NCBI GenBank assembly: GCA_029939575.1
Contig: JAOZSR010000035.1
Span: 1-33,677, forward strand
DNA: 33,677 bases
Origin: Fidelibacterota bacterium
GTDB taxonomy: Bacteria > Fidelibacterota > UBA2242 > JAOZSR01
Direction: 5' to 3'
Below are positions 8,306-17,368 of this stretch, in pieces (the first letter of the stretch is position 1; every line of letters begins with the position of its first letter). The position numbers and the translations under genes are program-made. The notes beneath the pieces were generated by a model that saw only the letters and a program-made list of their open reading frames with translations, was not told the origin of the DNA and searched no databases.

Positions 8306-11300
8306 TTATAGAAATGTCGCCAATGCCTGGTTGACCATTTCCAGAGTTTGTTCCTCTTTAAATCCCAGTTGCTGCATTGCTCCAGACGGACATACAGATG
8401 CACAACTACCACATCCTTTACATAATGCAGTATTAACTTCACAAATTTCTCTGCCATTTTTAAAAACCAACGCCGGAGCATCATAAGGACAGACCGGTAC
8501 ACACATTCCACATCCGGCACACATATCAGGATCTGCATAGGAAATATTGGCTTCGGAAATATATTCATCAGAACTGATTATTGCACAGGCCCTTTCAGCT
8601 GCAGCCTTGGCCTGAGAAATAGTTTCAGCCATCATTTTTGGTGAATGGGCCAGGCCAGCCAGAAAAATTCCTTCTGCAGAAAAATCTACAGGACGAAGTT
8701 TTACGTGAGCTTCCATGAAAAATCTATCTTCATTTAATGGAATTTTCAACATTTGAGATAAAATACCGGCATCTTTTTGTGGTTCCATCGCTGAAGCCAA
8801 TATCAGTTTATCAGCTACAATTTCCATATCCAACCCAAGCACATGATCTATAACATTAACTGCTATTTTCGACAATTTTCCTACATTAACTGTCTTTACT
8901 TCAGGTTTTTTATCCTCATCATAACGGATAAAAGTCACACCCATTTCACGGGCTTTTTGATAATATTGCTCATTGAAACCATAGGTTCTAATATCCCGAT
9001 ACAGAATATAAATATTCATTTTAGGATTTAATTCTTTTAGAGCAATTGCATTTTTTATAGACTGTGTGCAACATACTCTTGAACAGTAAGGATGTTCCTC
9101 GTTTCTTGATCCGACACATTGAATCATGACCACATTTCTGACTTTTTTATACTCTTTAATATTTTTTTCAAGAGTCTCATCAAGTTCAAGTTGGGTCATT
9201 ACATTATTTTCACCATAAAGATAGGAATTCGGCTTTGTTTCGTTCGCACCGGTTGTAATAATAACAACCCCGTATTTATGCTCTTTAATATCACCGGAAG
9301 TTTTATGCAGAATAGAAGTTTTATAATTTCCAATATATCCATCAATATTTTTGATTTGTGAATTTCTATGAACAGTTATCATTGGATGATTATCAATTTT
9401 ATTAATCATATCTTTCAAATATTTATCCAAACTCCTACCATCACAGGTTTTTCTCAAACGCTTAAGATTTCCACCAAGATATTCATGTTGCTCAACCAGA
9501 GCTACTTCAAAACCCTGATCAGCGACAGAAAGAGCAGCAGTCATTCCAGCTAAACCGCCACCAATAACCAGACCTTTTTGAGTAACATCCAAAGCCACAG
9601 TATAAAGCGGCTCAAGCAAACGAACTTTCCCAATTGCAATTCTTGTCAAAGTTTTTGCTTTGACAGTAGCTTTGGCATGATCATCACGATGAACCCAACT
9701 GCAATGATTCCTGATATTTGCCATTTCAAATAGATATGGGTTCAGTCCTGTTTCCTTCAATGTTTCCTGAAAAAGCGGTTCGTGAGTACTTGGTGAACAG
9801 GAAGATACTACAACTCTATTCAACTTATATTCTTCAATTACTTCTTTTATTTTGACTTGAGTATCCTGTGAACAGGTAAATAAATTATCGGTCGCATAAA
9901 CCACATTTGGTAAAGTTTTACAATATTCGACTACACTGGGTACGTTAACAATACTTCCAATATTAATTCCACAATGACAAACGAAAACTCCAATTCTTGG
10001 TTTTTGGCCGAAAACATCTTTTTCAACAGGATATTCCTTAATTGTAATTTCTGTACCACGGGTTTTTGCCAAAATCTCAGCCGCACCTGCAACAGAACCG
10101 GAAGCCTGCATTACAGTTTCTGGAATATCTTTTGGCGAAACTGCAGGTCCACAAACAAATACGCCGGGACGAGTTGTTTCTATTGGCATTGCACCCATAT
10201 GGTCTATAAAATCATAAGGATTCAAACGAATACCAAGTACATCTGCCATGTTTTTAATACCTTTGGGAGACTTCAGACCAATTGATAAAACAACCATATC
10301 AAATTCTTCGATTTGAAGTTCTCCGTTTTCCTTAACATAATAAACTTCAAGATTTCCGGTTTTGGCAATCTCTTTTACTTTACCAACCCGGGATCTTACA
10401 AAACGAATATGAGAATGCTTTGCCCTATCATAATATTTATCAAAATCTTTTCCAAATGCTCTCATATCCATATAAAATATTGTTGGCTCCACTACCGGTT
10501 CATGTTCTTTGGCAATTATTGCTTCCTTCATAGCATAGAGACAGCATACTGAAGAACAGTATGGCATATGCTGATCTTCTGTTCTGGAACCAACACATTG
10601 AATCCAGGCGATTTTTTTTGGTAGTTTTCCATCTGTGGGTCTCTGTAAATGTCCTTCATAGGGACCGGAAGCCGCCAGAATTCTTTCAAATTGAATACTT
10701 GTTAAAACATTTTTATAACGACCATATCCATATTGATGCATTGCAGTGGGATCAAATTTATCAGCGCCGGTAGCAACAATAATTGCACCGGTTTCAATTT
10801 CCACCATCTCTCCATGCATAGAATGTAATATTGCGTCAGCTTCGCAAACTGCTTCACATTCCAGGCAACCGGAACATATTCCACATTCCAGGCAACGAGA
10901 TGCTTCCTTTTGTACTTCTTCTTCTGAAAAACCTTTCTCACATTCATCAAAATTCTTAACCCGGATATCTGCTGCAACCGTTGGCATTGGTACTCTAAGT
11001 TCTTCCGGGACAAATTCAGTCTGTTCTTTTGCAGGGCGATATTCCGGTTTTTCAGTTCTACCTTCAGCAATATCTTTTCCCCGTAAATATCTATCAATAG
11101 AGACTACAGCCTCATTAGCTTGTCCAACTGCTTCAACAATAGAGGCCGGCCCAAGTACCACATCACCACCAGCAAAAATATCCTTAACATTTGTTTCAAA
11201 AGTTACCGGATTTGTCTTAATTGTATTCCAACTTGTGGTTTCTACATCTGATCCGTCAAGTAATGTAAGATCAGGGCTTTGAGATACTGCAACCAACATA

Positions 11301-12766
11301 TTATCAAAATCTTCAGTATATTGCTCACCGGTAGTTTTTGGTCTTCTTCTGCCACTTTCGTCCGGTTCACCTAATTCCATTACATCAAATTTAATTGACT
11401 TCAGTTTATCTTTTTCTCCGATATTTTCAACTGGGTTTGTCAAAAAGATTAATTTAACACCCTCATCTTTTGCAGCAATGATTTCGTGATTTTCAGCCGG
11501 CATTTCCCGCCTTGTTCGCCGATAAATCAGGCTTACTTCTGATCCCATTCTGCGAGCAGTTCGTGCACAATCAATAGCAGTATTTCCTCCACCAATCACT
11601 GCAACCTTTTTGCCTAATTCCAGTTTTTCACCATTATTAACTTTGGTGAGAAAATCAATTCCTCCATAAACTCCATCCAAATCTTCACCGGGAATTCGCA
11701 TAGAGCGACTTTTTTGAGCACCGACTGCAATAAAAAACGCCTTAAATCCCTGTTTTCGTAATGCTTCAATATCATCATTGGAATTTATAGAATAATTAGT
11801 TTTGAGTTCAATTCCCTCTTTTAAAATTTGCTCAATTTCCCAATCAAGTTCCTTTCGGGAAAGTCTGTATGGTGGAATGCAGGATCGCATCATTCCTCCT
11901 GCATAGTTACTTTTTTCAAAAATCGTAACTTTATATCCCATTCTTGCCAGGTAAAATCCACAGGCTAACCCACCTGGTCCGGCTCCGATTATAGCAACTT
12001 TTTCTTTATCTTTAGGAACAGTTTCTTCTTTCAAATCCAGTTCTTTATGATGGGAATGCACAAAATCAGCAATATAGCGTTTAATTGATGCAATTGCCAA
12101 AGGATCATCATATTCACCTCTACGACAATCAGTTTCACAAGGATGAAAACAGACTCGTCCACAAACTGAAACAAAAGGATTGTTTTTTCGAATCAGATCA
12201 TAGGCTTCTTTGTATTTACCTTCTGCAACTAAAGCAATATAACCCTGAACATGAATTCCAGACGGACAGGCTATCTGACATGGAGCGGTTTCTTTCTTTT
12301 CTATAACAAATGCATTAGGTGATGCCTGAGCATAGGGTTTATAAATTGCTTTTCTTTCGACAAGTCCTTCATCAAACTCCGAACTAACTCTCACAGGACA
12401 AACTTTTTCACATTCCCCACAGCCGGTACATTTATCAAGATCAACAAACCTTGGATGCTTATAAATTTTCACCTTAAAATTACCGGGCTCACCTGTAACT
12501 TCCTTCAGGTCTGATTCTGTCATCAAATTAATATTAAGATGTCGTCCACATTCTACCAATTTTGGAGAAATAACACACATTGCACAATCATTGGTAGGAA
12601 AAGTTTTATCAAGTTGTGCCATTGTTCCACCGATGGCTGGTGTTTTTTCCAGTAAATGAACTTTATAACCTGAATCAGCTAAATCTAATGAAGCCTGAAT
12701 TCCGGCAATACCGGCACCGATTACTAATACTGATCCTGACTTTTGATTTTTTTCTATATTATTCAT
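8306..12766 (-). CDS. Double HdrA with inserted GltD/NfnB-type NAD(P)H domain
   Basis: Very large (1486 residues) soluble flavin/iron-sulfur protein. Order: HdrA N-half with FAD loop 'VIGAGIAGIQAS' (13-24) and 4Fe-4S 'CTGCGECEKVCP' (113-124); an inserted GltD/NfnB module (about 160-580) with 'CGRVCFHPCETDC', FAD loop 'IIGAGPGGLACG' and NAD(P)H loop 'VIGGGNTAIDCARTARRMG'; the rest of the N-half with 'CLECGICSGCLECEAVC' (625-641) and 'CVGSR...CSSVCC'; then a complete second HdrA from about 925 ('GVFVCHCGINIG', FAD loop 'VIGGGLAGMTA', second 'CVGSR...CSRVCC') ending in two 4Fe-4S motifs (1416-1459). That predicts three FADs and several clusters. HdrA flavins are the bifurcation site in Hdr complexes; the GltD module probably reacts with NAD(P)H. 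Last gene of the Hdr run. It recalls HdrL-type proteins of sulfate reducers. Confidence 0.9.
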   Translation of the reverse strand: MNNIEKNQKSGSVLVIGAGIAGIQASLDLADSGYKVHLLEKTPAIGGTMAQLDKTFPTNDCAMCVISPKLVECGRHLNINLMTESDLKEVTGEPGNFKVKIYKHPRFVDLDKCTGCGECEKVCPVRVSSEFDEGLVERKAIYKPYAQASPNAFVIEKKETAPCQIACPSGIHVQGYIALVAEGKYKEAYDLIRKNNPFVSVCGRVCFHPCETDCRRGEYDDPLAIASIKRYIADFVHSHHKELDLKEETVPKDKEKVAIIGAGPGGLACGFYLARMGYKVTIFEKSNYAGGMMRSCIPPYRLSRKELDWEIEQILKEGIELKTNYSINSNDDIEALRKQGFKAFFIAVGAQKSRSMRIPGEDLDGVYGGIDFLTKVNNGEKLELGKKVAVIGGGNTAIDCARTARRMGSEVSLIYRRTRREMPAENHEIIAAKDEGVKLIFLTNPVENIGEKDKLKSIKFDVMELGEPDESGRRRPKTTGEQYTEDFDNMLVAVSQSPDLTLLDGSDVETTSWNTIKTNPVTFETNVKDIFAGGDVVLGPASIVEAVGQANEAVVSIDRYLRGKDIAEGRTEKPEYRPAKEQTEFVPEELRVPMPTVAADIRVKNFDECEKGFSEEEVQKEASRCLECGICSGCLECEAVCEADAILHSMHGEMVEIETGAIIVATGADKFDPTAMHQYGYGRYKNVLTSIQFERILAASGPYEGHLQRPTDGKLPKKIAWIQCVGSRTEDQHMPYCSSVCCLYAMKEAIIAKEHEPVVEPTIFYMDMRAFGKDFDKYYDRAKHSHIRFVRSRVGKVKEIAKTGNLEVYYVKENGELQIEEFDMVVLSIGLKSPKGIKNMADVLGIRLNPYDFIDHMGAMPIETTRPGVFVCGPAVSPKDIPETVMQASGSVAGAAEILAKTRGTEITIKEYPVEKDVFGQKPRIGVFVCHCGINIGSIVNVPSVVEYCKTLPNVVYATDNLFTCSQDTQVKIKEVIEEYKLNRVVVSSCSPSTHEPLFQETLKETGLNPYLFEMANIRNHCSWVHRDDHAKATVKAKTLTRIAIGKVRLLEPLYTVALDVTQKGLVIGGGLAGMTAALSVADQGFEVALVEQHEYLGGNLKRLRKTCDGRSLDKYLKDMINKIDNHPMITVHRNSQIKNIDGYIGNYKTSILHKTSGDIKEHKYGVVIITTGANETKPNSYLYGENNVMTQLELDETLEKNIKEYKKVRNVVMIQCVGSRNEEHPYCSRVCCTQSIKNAIALKELNPKMNIYILYRDIRTYGFNEQYYQKAREMGVTFIRYDEDKKPEVKTVNVGKLSKIAVNVIDHVLGLDMEIVADKLILASAMEPQKDAGILSQMLKIPLNEDRFFMEAHVKLRPVDFSAEGIFLAGLAHSPKMMAETISQAKAAAERACAIISSDEYISEANISYADPDMCAGCGMCVPVCPYDAPALVFKNGREICEVNTALCKGCGSCASVCPSGAMQQLGFKEEQTLEMVNQALATFL

Positions 12767-12811
12767 TTAATATTTTCCTGTGTTTTTTTATATTTTAATA
12801 ATCTAATAAAA

Positions 12812-13936
12812 TTAAATCCCAAGTTCATTCATGTATGCTTCTCCACGTTTTTTCTTCATAACTGAAAAATCAGAAATCAAGGAAAGCATCATTTGTTTAT
12901 GAAGATCATATTTTTTTATATTATCCTCATGACTATGTTCTATAACACTATGATATAGGGCATCGGCAACCATTTTTTTACCTGCAATTGAGCGTATTAC
13001 AACGGTAGTATATCCATCGGGAGAGCCCAATCCGCCAACCGAAATATCTGCAAATTCATTTGCAAAAGAGTCACATGCCAAACATGCCGGTCTGGCTATT
13101 GTCTCTATTTCATCCAGGGGAATATGAATTATAATCCCTGATTTCATATGCAACATAAAATCTTCTTTAATATTTACTTTAGAAATATCTTCCATTTTGA
13201 TATGGTGTTTTTTTGCAAACTCTTTTTGTATCAGTTCGTTCAAAGAAAAACATTGCATACCGAACAATCCAATTGTAAAAAAGACAATGTCCGCCGGCAC
13301 AATTCCAAGTACCTGCATTTTTCTGATAGTATTGATCTGGCAGGGAGTTCCAACCACAGCTAATTTAGAAAATGTTTTCGTTTGGGATTCATTAAGAGTT
13401 TTTATTACTGAAATATAGGATGAATAATTTTCACCAACTTCTTCAAGATATAAGGATTCATCAAAATGTGAACCTGCTGCTGAGATTATTTCTTCACTGG
13501 TTGTCGCAACAATAGGTTTTCTGGAAAACAGTCCTGTTTTTTGAGAAACTACCGCTCCATCTATTTCCTTATTTTCAAGCATATTAAGAAGTAAAGATGT
13601 AACAACTCCACCATCTGTTGCGTTATCTAAAACCCCCTTATCAGTTGCTCGTAAAGAAAATATATCCAAATAATGACCAATAGGTTCTTCCCAACCAAAT
13701 TTTTCTTTTACTTCTTCATTTAAAATTTTGATTTGCGGACAGACAAGATAACACAATCCACAATCCAGACATTTTTCTTTGTCACTATATCTTGGCAGAC
13801 TATCTGGCCCCATTTCGAGAGCATCTATACTATTCGCCGAACAGAATGATACACAACCTCCGCATCGTCCACAGATTCCTTTTTCTATTACTTCAATTTT
13901 TAAATTATCAAAATTTATTTTCTTTTCCGGAATCAT
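12812..13936 (-). CDS. FrhB/FdhB-family flavin iron-sulfur protein
   Basis: A 374-residue protein of the coenzyme F420 hydrogenase/dehydrogenase beta-subunit family. An N-terminal ferredoxin domain has 'CGRCGGCVSFC' (22-32) and 'CLDCGLCYLVCP' (56-67). The FrhB core follows with 'DNATDGGVVTSLL' (about 105-117), 'VVGTPCQINTIRK' (about 194-206) and the late 'CLACDSFANEFADISVGGLG' (285-304). In methanogens this fold binds FAD and F420; in bacteria without F420, relatives use FAD with ferredoxin, NAD(P)H or other partners. It sits between HdrC and the HdrA-GltD gene and is probably an electron input or output module of the complex. The F420 link should not be assumed. ATG after GAGGT. Confidence 0.85.
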   Translation of the reverse strand: MIPEKKINFDNLKIEVIEKGICGRCGGCVSFCSANSIDALEMGPDSLPRYSDKEKCLDCGLCYLVCPQIKILNEEVKEKFGWEEPIGHYLDIFSLRATDKGVLDNATDGGVVTSLLLNMLENKEIDGAVVSQKTGLFSRKPIVATTSEEIISAAGSHFDESLYLEEVGENYSSYISVIKTLNESQTKTFSKLAVVGTPCQINTIRKMQVLGIVPADIVFFTIGLFGMQCFSLNELIQKEFAKKHHIKMEDISKVNIKEDFMLHMKSGIIIHIPLDEIETIARPACLACDSFANEFADISVGGLGSPDGYTTVVIRSIAGKKMVADALYHSVIEHSHEDNIKKYDLHKQMMLSLISDFSVMKKKRGEAYMNELGI

Positions 13937-13986
13937 AATATTACCTCACTCCAACAAATTATTGGATTATTTTTATCTATAACTAA

Positions 13987-14457
13987 TTACCATTTTTCGT
14001 TTAATTCATCTTCGATAGATTTCTTTACATTCTCTTGATTTTCCTGATTTGGATGTAGCTTGTTGTCAATAATTTTACAGCGAATTGATTGCAATTTTTT
14101 ATCTAATTCTCTTGCCTGATCAAGACGCTCTTTTGGGATATAGCCTTCTTTAATTGCCATATCTCGCAGGATACTAATCACATCAGTGAATTTTACATTT
14201 TGAGGACATAATGCATAGCAAGTGTAACATCGTGAACACATCCACAAAACATCAGATGACAGAACCTCTTTTCGCATTCCAAGTATTGCCATTCTTATGA
14301 TTTTTCTCGGATCATACTCATCATGAACTTCAGCAACCGGACAAGCAGCGGTACAAGTACCACAGGTAAAGCAACGGGTAAAAAATTCTGCTCCGGGTTG
14401 AGAAACTATATCATCTTTAAATTTCGGATCCATTTTATTTAAAATAATTTTATCCAT
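13987..14457 (-). CDS. hdrC: HdrC-like 4Fe-4S dicluster subunit
   Basis: Small soluble ferredoxin-like subunit (156 residues) with two complete 4Fe-4S motifs in the HdrC pattern: 'CFTCGTCTAACPVAE' (C29, C32, C35, C39) and 'CSRCYTCYALCPQNVK' (C74, C77, C80, C84), followed by a helical tail 'ISILRDMAIKEGYIP' typical of HdrC. In known complexes HdrC passes electrons from HdrA to the non-cubane clusters of HdrB. No HdrB gene is present in the window, so here HdrC must have a different partner or an HdrB encoded elsewhere. The start is ATG after AGGAG. It lies 16 bp downstream of the FloxA-like gene and 50 bp before FrhB, inside the same run. Confidence 0.88.
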   Translation of the reverse strand: MDKIILNKMDPKFKDDIVSQPGAEFFTRCFTCGTCTAACPVAEVHDEYDPRKIIRMAILGMRKEVLSSDVLWMCSRCYTCYALCPQNVKFTDVISILRDMAIKEGYIPKERLDQARELDKKLQSIRCKIIDNKLHPNQENQENVKKSIEDELNEKW

Positions 14458-14473
14458 TTATTTTTTCTCCTTT

Positions 14474-15307
14474 TTAAAATGCTTCAGAAATTGTATTTAA
14501 TTGTTCCAGTGAAAATACCGGTCCATCAATGCAAACATATTTTGAGCCAATATTACATCGACCACATTTTCCAATACCACATTTCATTTTTCTTTCCAAT
14601 GAAGTATAAATCCTGTCATTTGGAAATTTCAATTCTACCAGTACCGGCAGAGTATATTTTATCATAATTGGAGGTCCGCATACTACACACCAGGTTTTCT
14701 CTGCTTTGGGAGCCAATTCTTTTACTACTGTTGGTACAAACCCAACCATTTTATTCCAGCCATCTACTTCTTTGTCAATTGTGAGATGCAGATTCAGGTC
14801 ATCGCGTTTTTCCCATTCCGCAATTTCATCTTTGTAAATAAAAAGATCTGGGTTTCGGGCGCCATAAATAACTGTTATTTCACCATAATCCTTTCGATGT
14901 TCAAGAAGATAAATCAATAATGAACGTAGTGTTGTAAATGCAAATCCTCCACCAACTATTACTACATTTTCACCTTTGAACTTTTCAACAGGATACCAAT
15001 TGCCTAGTGGTCCACGGATTCCAACTTCATCACCTTTTTGTAGATAATGAATTTCATTGGTTACCAATCCGGTTCTATTTACAGTAAATCGAAGAAAATC
15101 CTGTTCCGTCGGAGAGGAAGCAATACCAAAAGGCGATTCCCCTCTTCCGAGTATTGAGAATTCACAAAACTGGCCTGGCATATATTTAAATCTCTCTTTA
15201 TCCTCAGAATTAATAAAAGATAAATCAAAAGTTCTTAGAGTTTTAGCAGGATCTTCGATTAAAATATTCTCCACTTTCATTTGAACCGGTATATATGTAT
15301 TATCCAT
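14474..15307 (-). CDS. FNR-type NAD(P)H oxidoreductase with [2Fe-2S] tail (FloxA/HydG/AsrB-like)
   Basis: A 277-residue flavoprotein of the ferredoxin-NADP reductase superfamily, PyrK/AsrB/sulfhydrogenase-gamma branch. Visible are the FAD-binding 'PFGIASSP' (59-66) in a beta-barrel domain, the NAD(P)-binding glycine loop 'VIVGGGFAFTTLRSL' (116-130), 'VVCGPPIMI' (208-216), and a C-terminal [2Fe-2S] motif with C243, C248, C251 and C259 ('CGIGKCGRC'). In Flox/Hdr complexes the FloxA (FlxA) subunit oxidises NADH and feeds the Hdr bifurcation machinery. Placement beside AsrA-like, FrhB-related, MvhD and HdrA genes supports that role. Whether it uses NADH or NADPH cannot be read from the sequence with confidence. 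ATG after AAGGA. Confidence 0.87.
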   Translation of the reverse strand: MDNTYIPVQMKVENILIEDPAKTLRTFDLSFINSEDKERFKYMPGQFCEFSILGRGESPFGIASSPTEQDFLRFTVNRTGLVTNEIHYLQKGDEVGIRGPLGNWYPVEKFKGENVVIVGGGFAFTTLRSLLIYLLEHRKDYGEITVIYGARNPDLFIYKDEIAEWEKRDDLNLHLTIDKEVDGWNKMVGFVPTVVKELAPKAEKTWCVVCGPPIMIKYTLPVLVELKFPNDRIYTSLERKMKCGIGKCGRCNIGSKYVCIDGPVFSLEQLNTISEAF

Positions 15308-15350
15308 TTATTTCCTTCCAATTTTTTTTTAATCTCGAATAGTTGTTAAA

Positions 15351-15379
15351 ATTAGTATTCATTCATGTCCATTCGTGGT
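15351..15379 (-). repeat. Dispersed 'ACCACGAATG' repeat, copy 2
   Basis: On the minus strand this reads ACCACGAATGGACATGAAT followed by GAATACTAATT. It matches the copy at 23576-23604 in the opposite orientation with four transitions over the first 24 bases and a one-base indel. It sits between the FloxA-like and AsrA-like genes and touches the stop codon of the latter. I recall similar sequences as common intergenic repeats in Bacteroidota-like and candidate-phylum genomes. Confidence 0.6.
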
Positions 15380-16398
15380 CAAAATTCTATTATTTTGTTC
15401 AGCACATCTCTCACATCAACATTTACCGGACAAACCTGGATACATTTTCCGCATCCGGTGCAGAGATAATCTCCGTTATTTTCAGGAAAATATTTGAATT
15501 TATGCATAAATCTCTGACGAAATCTATCCTTTGATAAGTCTCTGGGATTATGTCCCGAGGCTTCATTTGTAAAATCAGGAAACATACAGGAATCCCACAG
15601 GCGAATTCGTTTTCCCTTATTACTTTTTCCCTCATCTTGAATATCAAAACAATGGCAAGTGGGACAATTATAAGTACAAGCTCCGCAATTGATACATTTT
15701 GCGCTCATTTCATCCCAGATTGAATGATTCCAACTTTTATCAATTTTTACTTTTAACAAGTCTTTGTCAATTGGTTTGGATAACATTGTTTCTGCGATAT
15801 TTTTCAAAACCTCAATATTTTGCCTGTCTTTATCATTTGATTCTTCAAAATCTTTAATATCAGATAAAAATTTTATTCCCTTTTTCGATATACCTTCCAA
15901 CAAAAACCCATTACCATCATCATAAACCATTACATCTGAACCGGTTGAGTCAAATGGTCCACAATCAACCCAATTACAAAAACAGGTAGAAGCCGGAGTA
16001 TTACATCCAATAGTAAAAACCAGAGAATCATCATATTTTGTTTTCCATAGAGGATCTTCAAAATTTTTATCTCCTGGTTTCTGTTTTGCCCTGCCAAATA
16101 TTTTATCAATTAAAATAAAACTTTTTGCGCTACAGGGGCGAACTCCCCAAACAGCAATTGCTTTTTTCTTTTCTATATTTTCAATTTTACTGTCTTTATA
16201 CATGAAAAGTTCTTCTGCCTGAGGAAAGAAAATTTCCTTTGGAATTTTTGTATTAATATTATTGAATTCAATATCTTTAGCAAACTTGATTTCTTTAAAT
16301 GATGTCTGAGCACCTTCTTTTTTGGGAGCAAATACATTATATTCTTTTTTCAGTATTTCCAGGAATTCATCAAATTTATTTTTTTCAATTTTTATCAT
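15379..16398 (-). CDS. AsrA/sulfhydrogenase-beta-like 4Fe-4S protein (FloxB-like)
   Basis: A 339-residue iron-sulfur protein of the AsrA/HydB family. Family marks are 'FFPQAEELFMY' (57-67), 'WGVRPCSAKSFILIDKIF' (84-101), and the cysteine-rich 'GCNTPASTCFCNWVDCGP' (131-148), followed by two 4Fe-4S motifs 'CINCGACTYNCPTCHC' (235-250) and 'CTGCGKCIQVCPVNVD' (313-328). Relatives relay electrons between an FNR-type flavoprotein and the catalytic core in sulfhydrogenases, anaerobic sulfite reductase and Flox complexes. It is immediately followed by the FNR-type gene, the usual AsrA-AsrB or FloxB-FloxA pairing. GGGG lies 5 bp before the ATG, and the gene starts 2 bp after the stop of the preceding gene. 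No siroheme sulfite reductase subunit is present. Confidence 0.85.
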   Translation of the reverse strand: MIKIEKNKFDEFLEILKKEYNVFAPKKEGAQTSFKEIKFAKDIEFNNINTKIPKEIFFPQAEELFMYKDSKIENIEKKKAIAVWGVRPCSAKSFILIDKIFGRAKQKPGDKNFEDPLWKTKYDDSLVFTIGCNTPASTCFCNWVDCGPFDSTGSDVMVYDDGNGFLLEGISKKGIKFLSDIKDFEESNDKDRQNIEVLKNIAETMLSKPIDKDLLKVKIDKSWNHSIWDEMSAKCINCGACTYNCPTCHCFDIQDEGKSNKGKRIRLWDSCMFPDFTNEASGHNPRDLSKDRFRQRFMHKFKYFPENNGDYLCTGCGKCIQVCPVNVDVRDVLNKIIEF

Positions 16399-16400
16399 TG

Positions 16401-17366
16401 TTACCCCATTATGAAATCTTGTTTTTCGTTTTCACAATATGACTGCATTGCAGGTTTCTCGTCAATATTTATTCCTGCCGTATAACCAAATCTTTCCTTG
16501 ATTTCTTTGGTAATTTTTTTATTCAACAACAGTAGATCAATTCCTTCCGGACAAGCTCTTGCACAAGCGCCACATTCAACACAACGCCCTGCTACATGTA
16601 GATTTCTTATTAAATGAAAAATAATAGTATCTGTAATTTCCGGGCTTTTCCCAATCCATTGCGGATCATTCTGATCAACAAAACAAACATTACAATAGCA
16701 AGACGGACAAACATTGCGACAGGCATAGCAACGAACACATTTTGAATATTCATCTGTAATCTTCTTCCACCTGTCATCTAAAGATAATTCCTCAAATTTG
16801 TCCACTTTGGCAAATTCATCGATATCTGGTTTTTCTTTGCGTGGTTCGGTAATAAATTCATCAAAAACAGGAGCATCAGGATAAACACACGACTGGCATG
16901 AATCACTGGCAATTTCAAATTTATCCAGAGTTTTTTCAAATTCTTGCCCTTTTATTGTGACTTCTTTTCCATTAACTGAAAATCCCAAGACTTCTTTATT
17001 ATCAACTTGTTCCATCACTTTTCTTTTATCAAATACACCTTTGCAAGGCACTCCGATAATTACCAAATTTTCTCTTTTAATCTGTTTTTCAACACAATAA
17101 AGAACCAGTGAGCGTGCATCACAACCTTTGACAATTACTCCAATTTTTTTTCCATCTTTGACAAGTCTTCGTTTATCTTTTGTTATATATACAGCTAAAT
17201 TATTCTGACATGTTTCATCAAATATCAGGTTATCAACATCTTCTATTTTGTTAATAAACAAGGGAGATGAAGATAGTGGCAAAGAACCCTTTCTCCATCC
17301 AATTACCATATCAACTTTTTTATCTTTGAATAATTGTTTGACTTTTTCCTGTAATTCTTTCACCAT
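16401..17366 (-). CDS. FrhB-related 4Fe-4S protein, third paralogue (FloxC-like)
   Basis: A 321-residue iron-sulfur protein. The N-terminal domain looks like a degenerate FrhB core, with 'VIVKGCDARSLVLYC' (about 77-91) and 'LVIIGVPCKG'. A middle CxxC pair ('CQSC') follows, then an unusual seven-cysteine motif 'CVRCYACRNVCPSCYCNVCF' (about 210-229), then a standard 'CVECGACARACPEGID' (about 262-277). The same 'CPxCYCxxC' arrangement recurs in the two paralogues at 21304 and 22397. The frame opens with TTG at 17372, but the ATG at 17366 has AGGGAG 7 bp upstream and gives a 2-bp gap from the MvhD stop; I choose it. Likely an electron-transfer subunit between MvhD and the FloxAB pair. Confidence 0.75.
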   Translation of the reverse strand: MVKELQEKVKQLFKDKKVDMVIGWRKGSLPLSSSPLFINKIEDVDNLIFDETCQNNLAVYITKDKRRLVKDGKKIGVIVKGCDARSLVLYCVEKQIKRENLVIIGVPCKGVFDKRKVMEQVDNKEVLGFSVNGKEVTIKGQEFEKTLDKFEIASDSCQSCVYPDAPVFDEFITEPRKEKPDIDEFAKVDKFEELSLDDRWKKITDEYSKCVRCYACRNVCPSCYCNVCFVDQNDPQWIGKSPEITDTIIFHLIRNLHVAGRCVECGACARACPEGIDLLLLNKKITKEIKERFGYTAGINIDEKPAMQSYCENEKQDFIMG

Positions 17367-17368
17367 TC

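Noticed and set aside
10746-11282. Plus-strand open frame of 178 codons opposite the HdrA-GltD gene
   Set aside because: It is antisense to well-supported HdrA-GltD coding sequence; its serine/threonine-rich translation shows no family motif and no ribosome site.
12812-13936. FrhB homology taken as evidence for coenzyme F420 use or an archaeal origin
   Set aside because: FrhB-family proteins are common in bacteria without F420. The porin, the lipoproteins and bacterial-type ribosome sites and terminators argue for a Gram-negative bacterium.
15379-16398. Anaerobic sulfite reductase (AsrABC) operon
   Set aside because: AsrA-like and AsrB-like proteins are present, but no AsrC or other siroheme sulfite reductase is found; the neighbours are Hdr/MvhD genes, as in Flox clusters.
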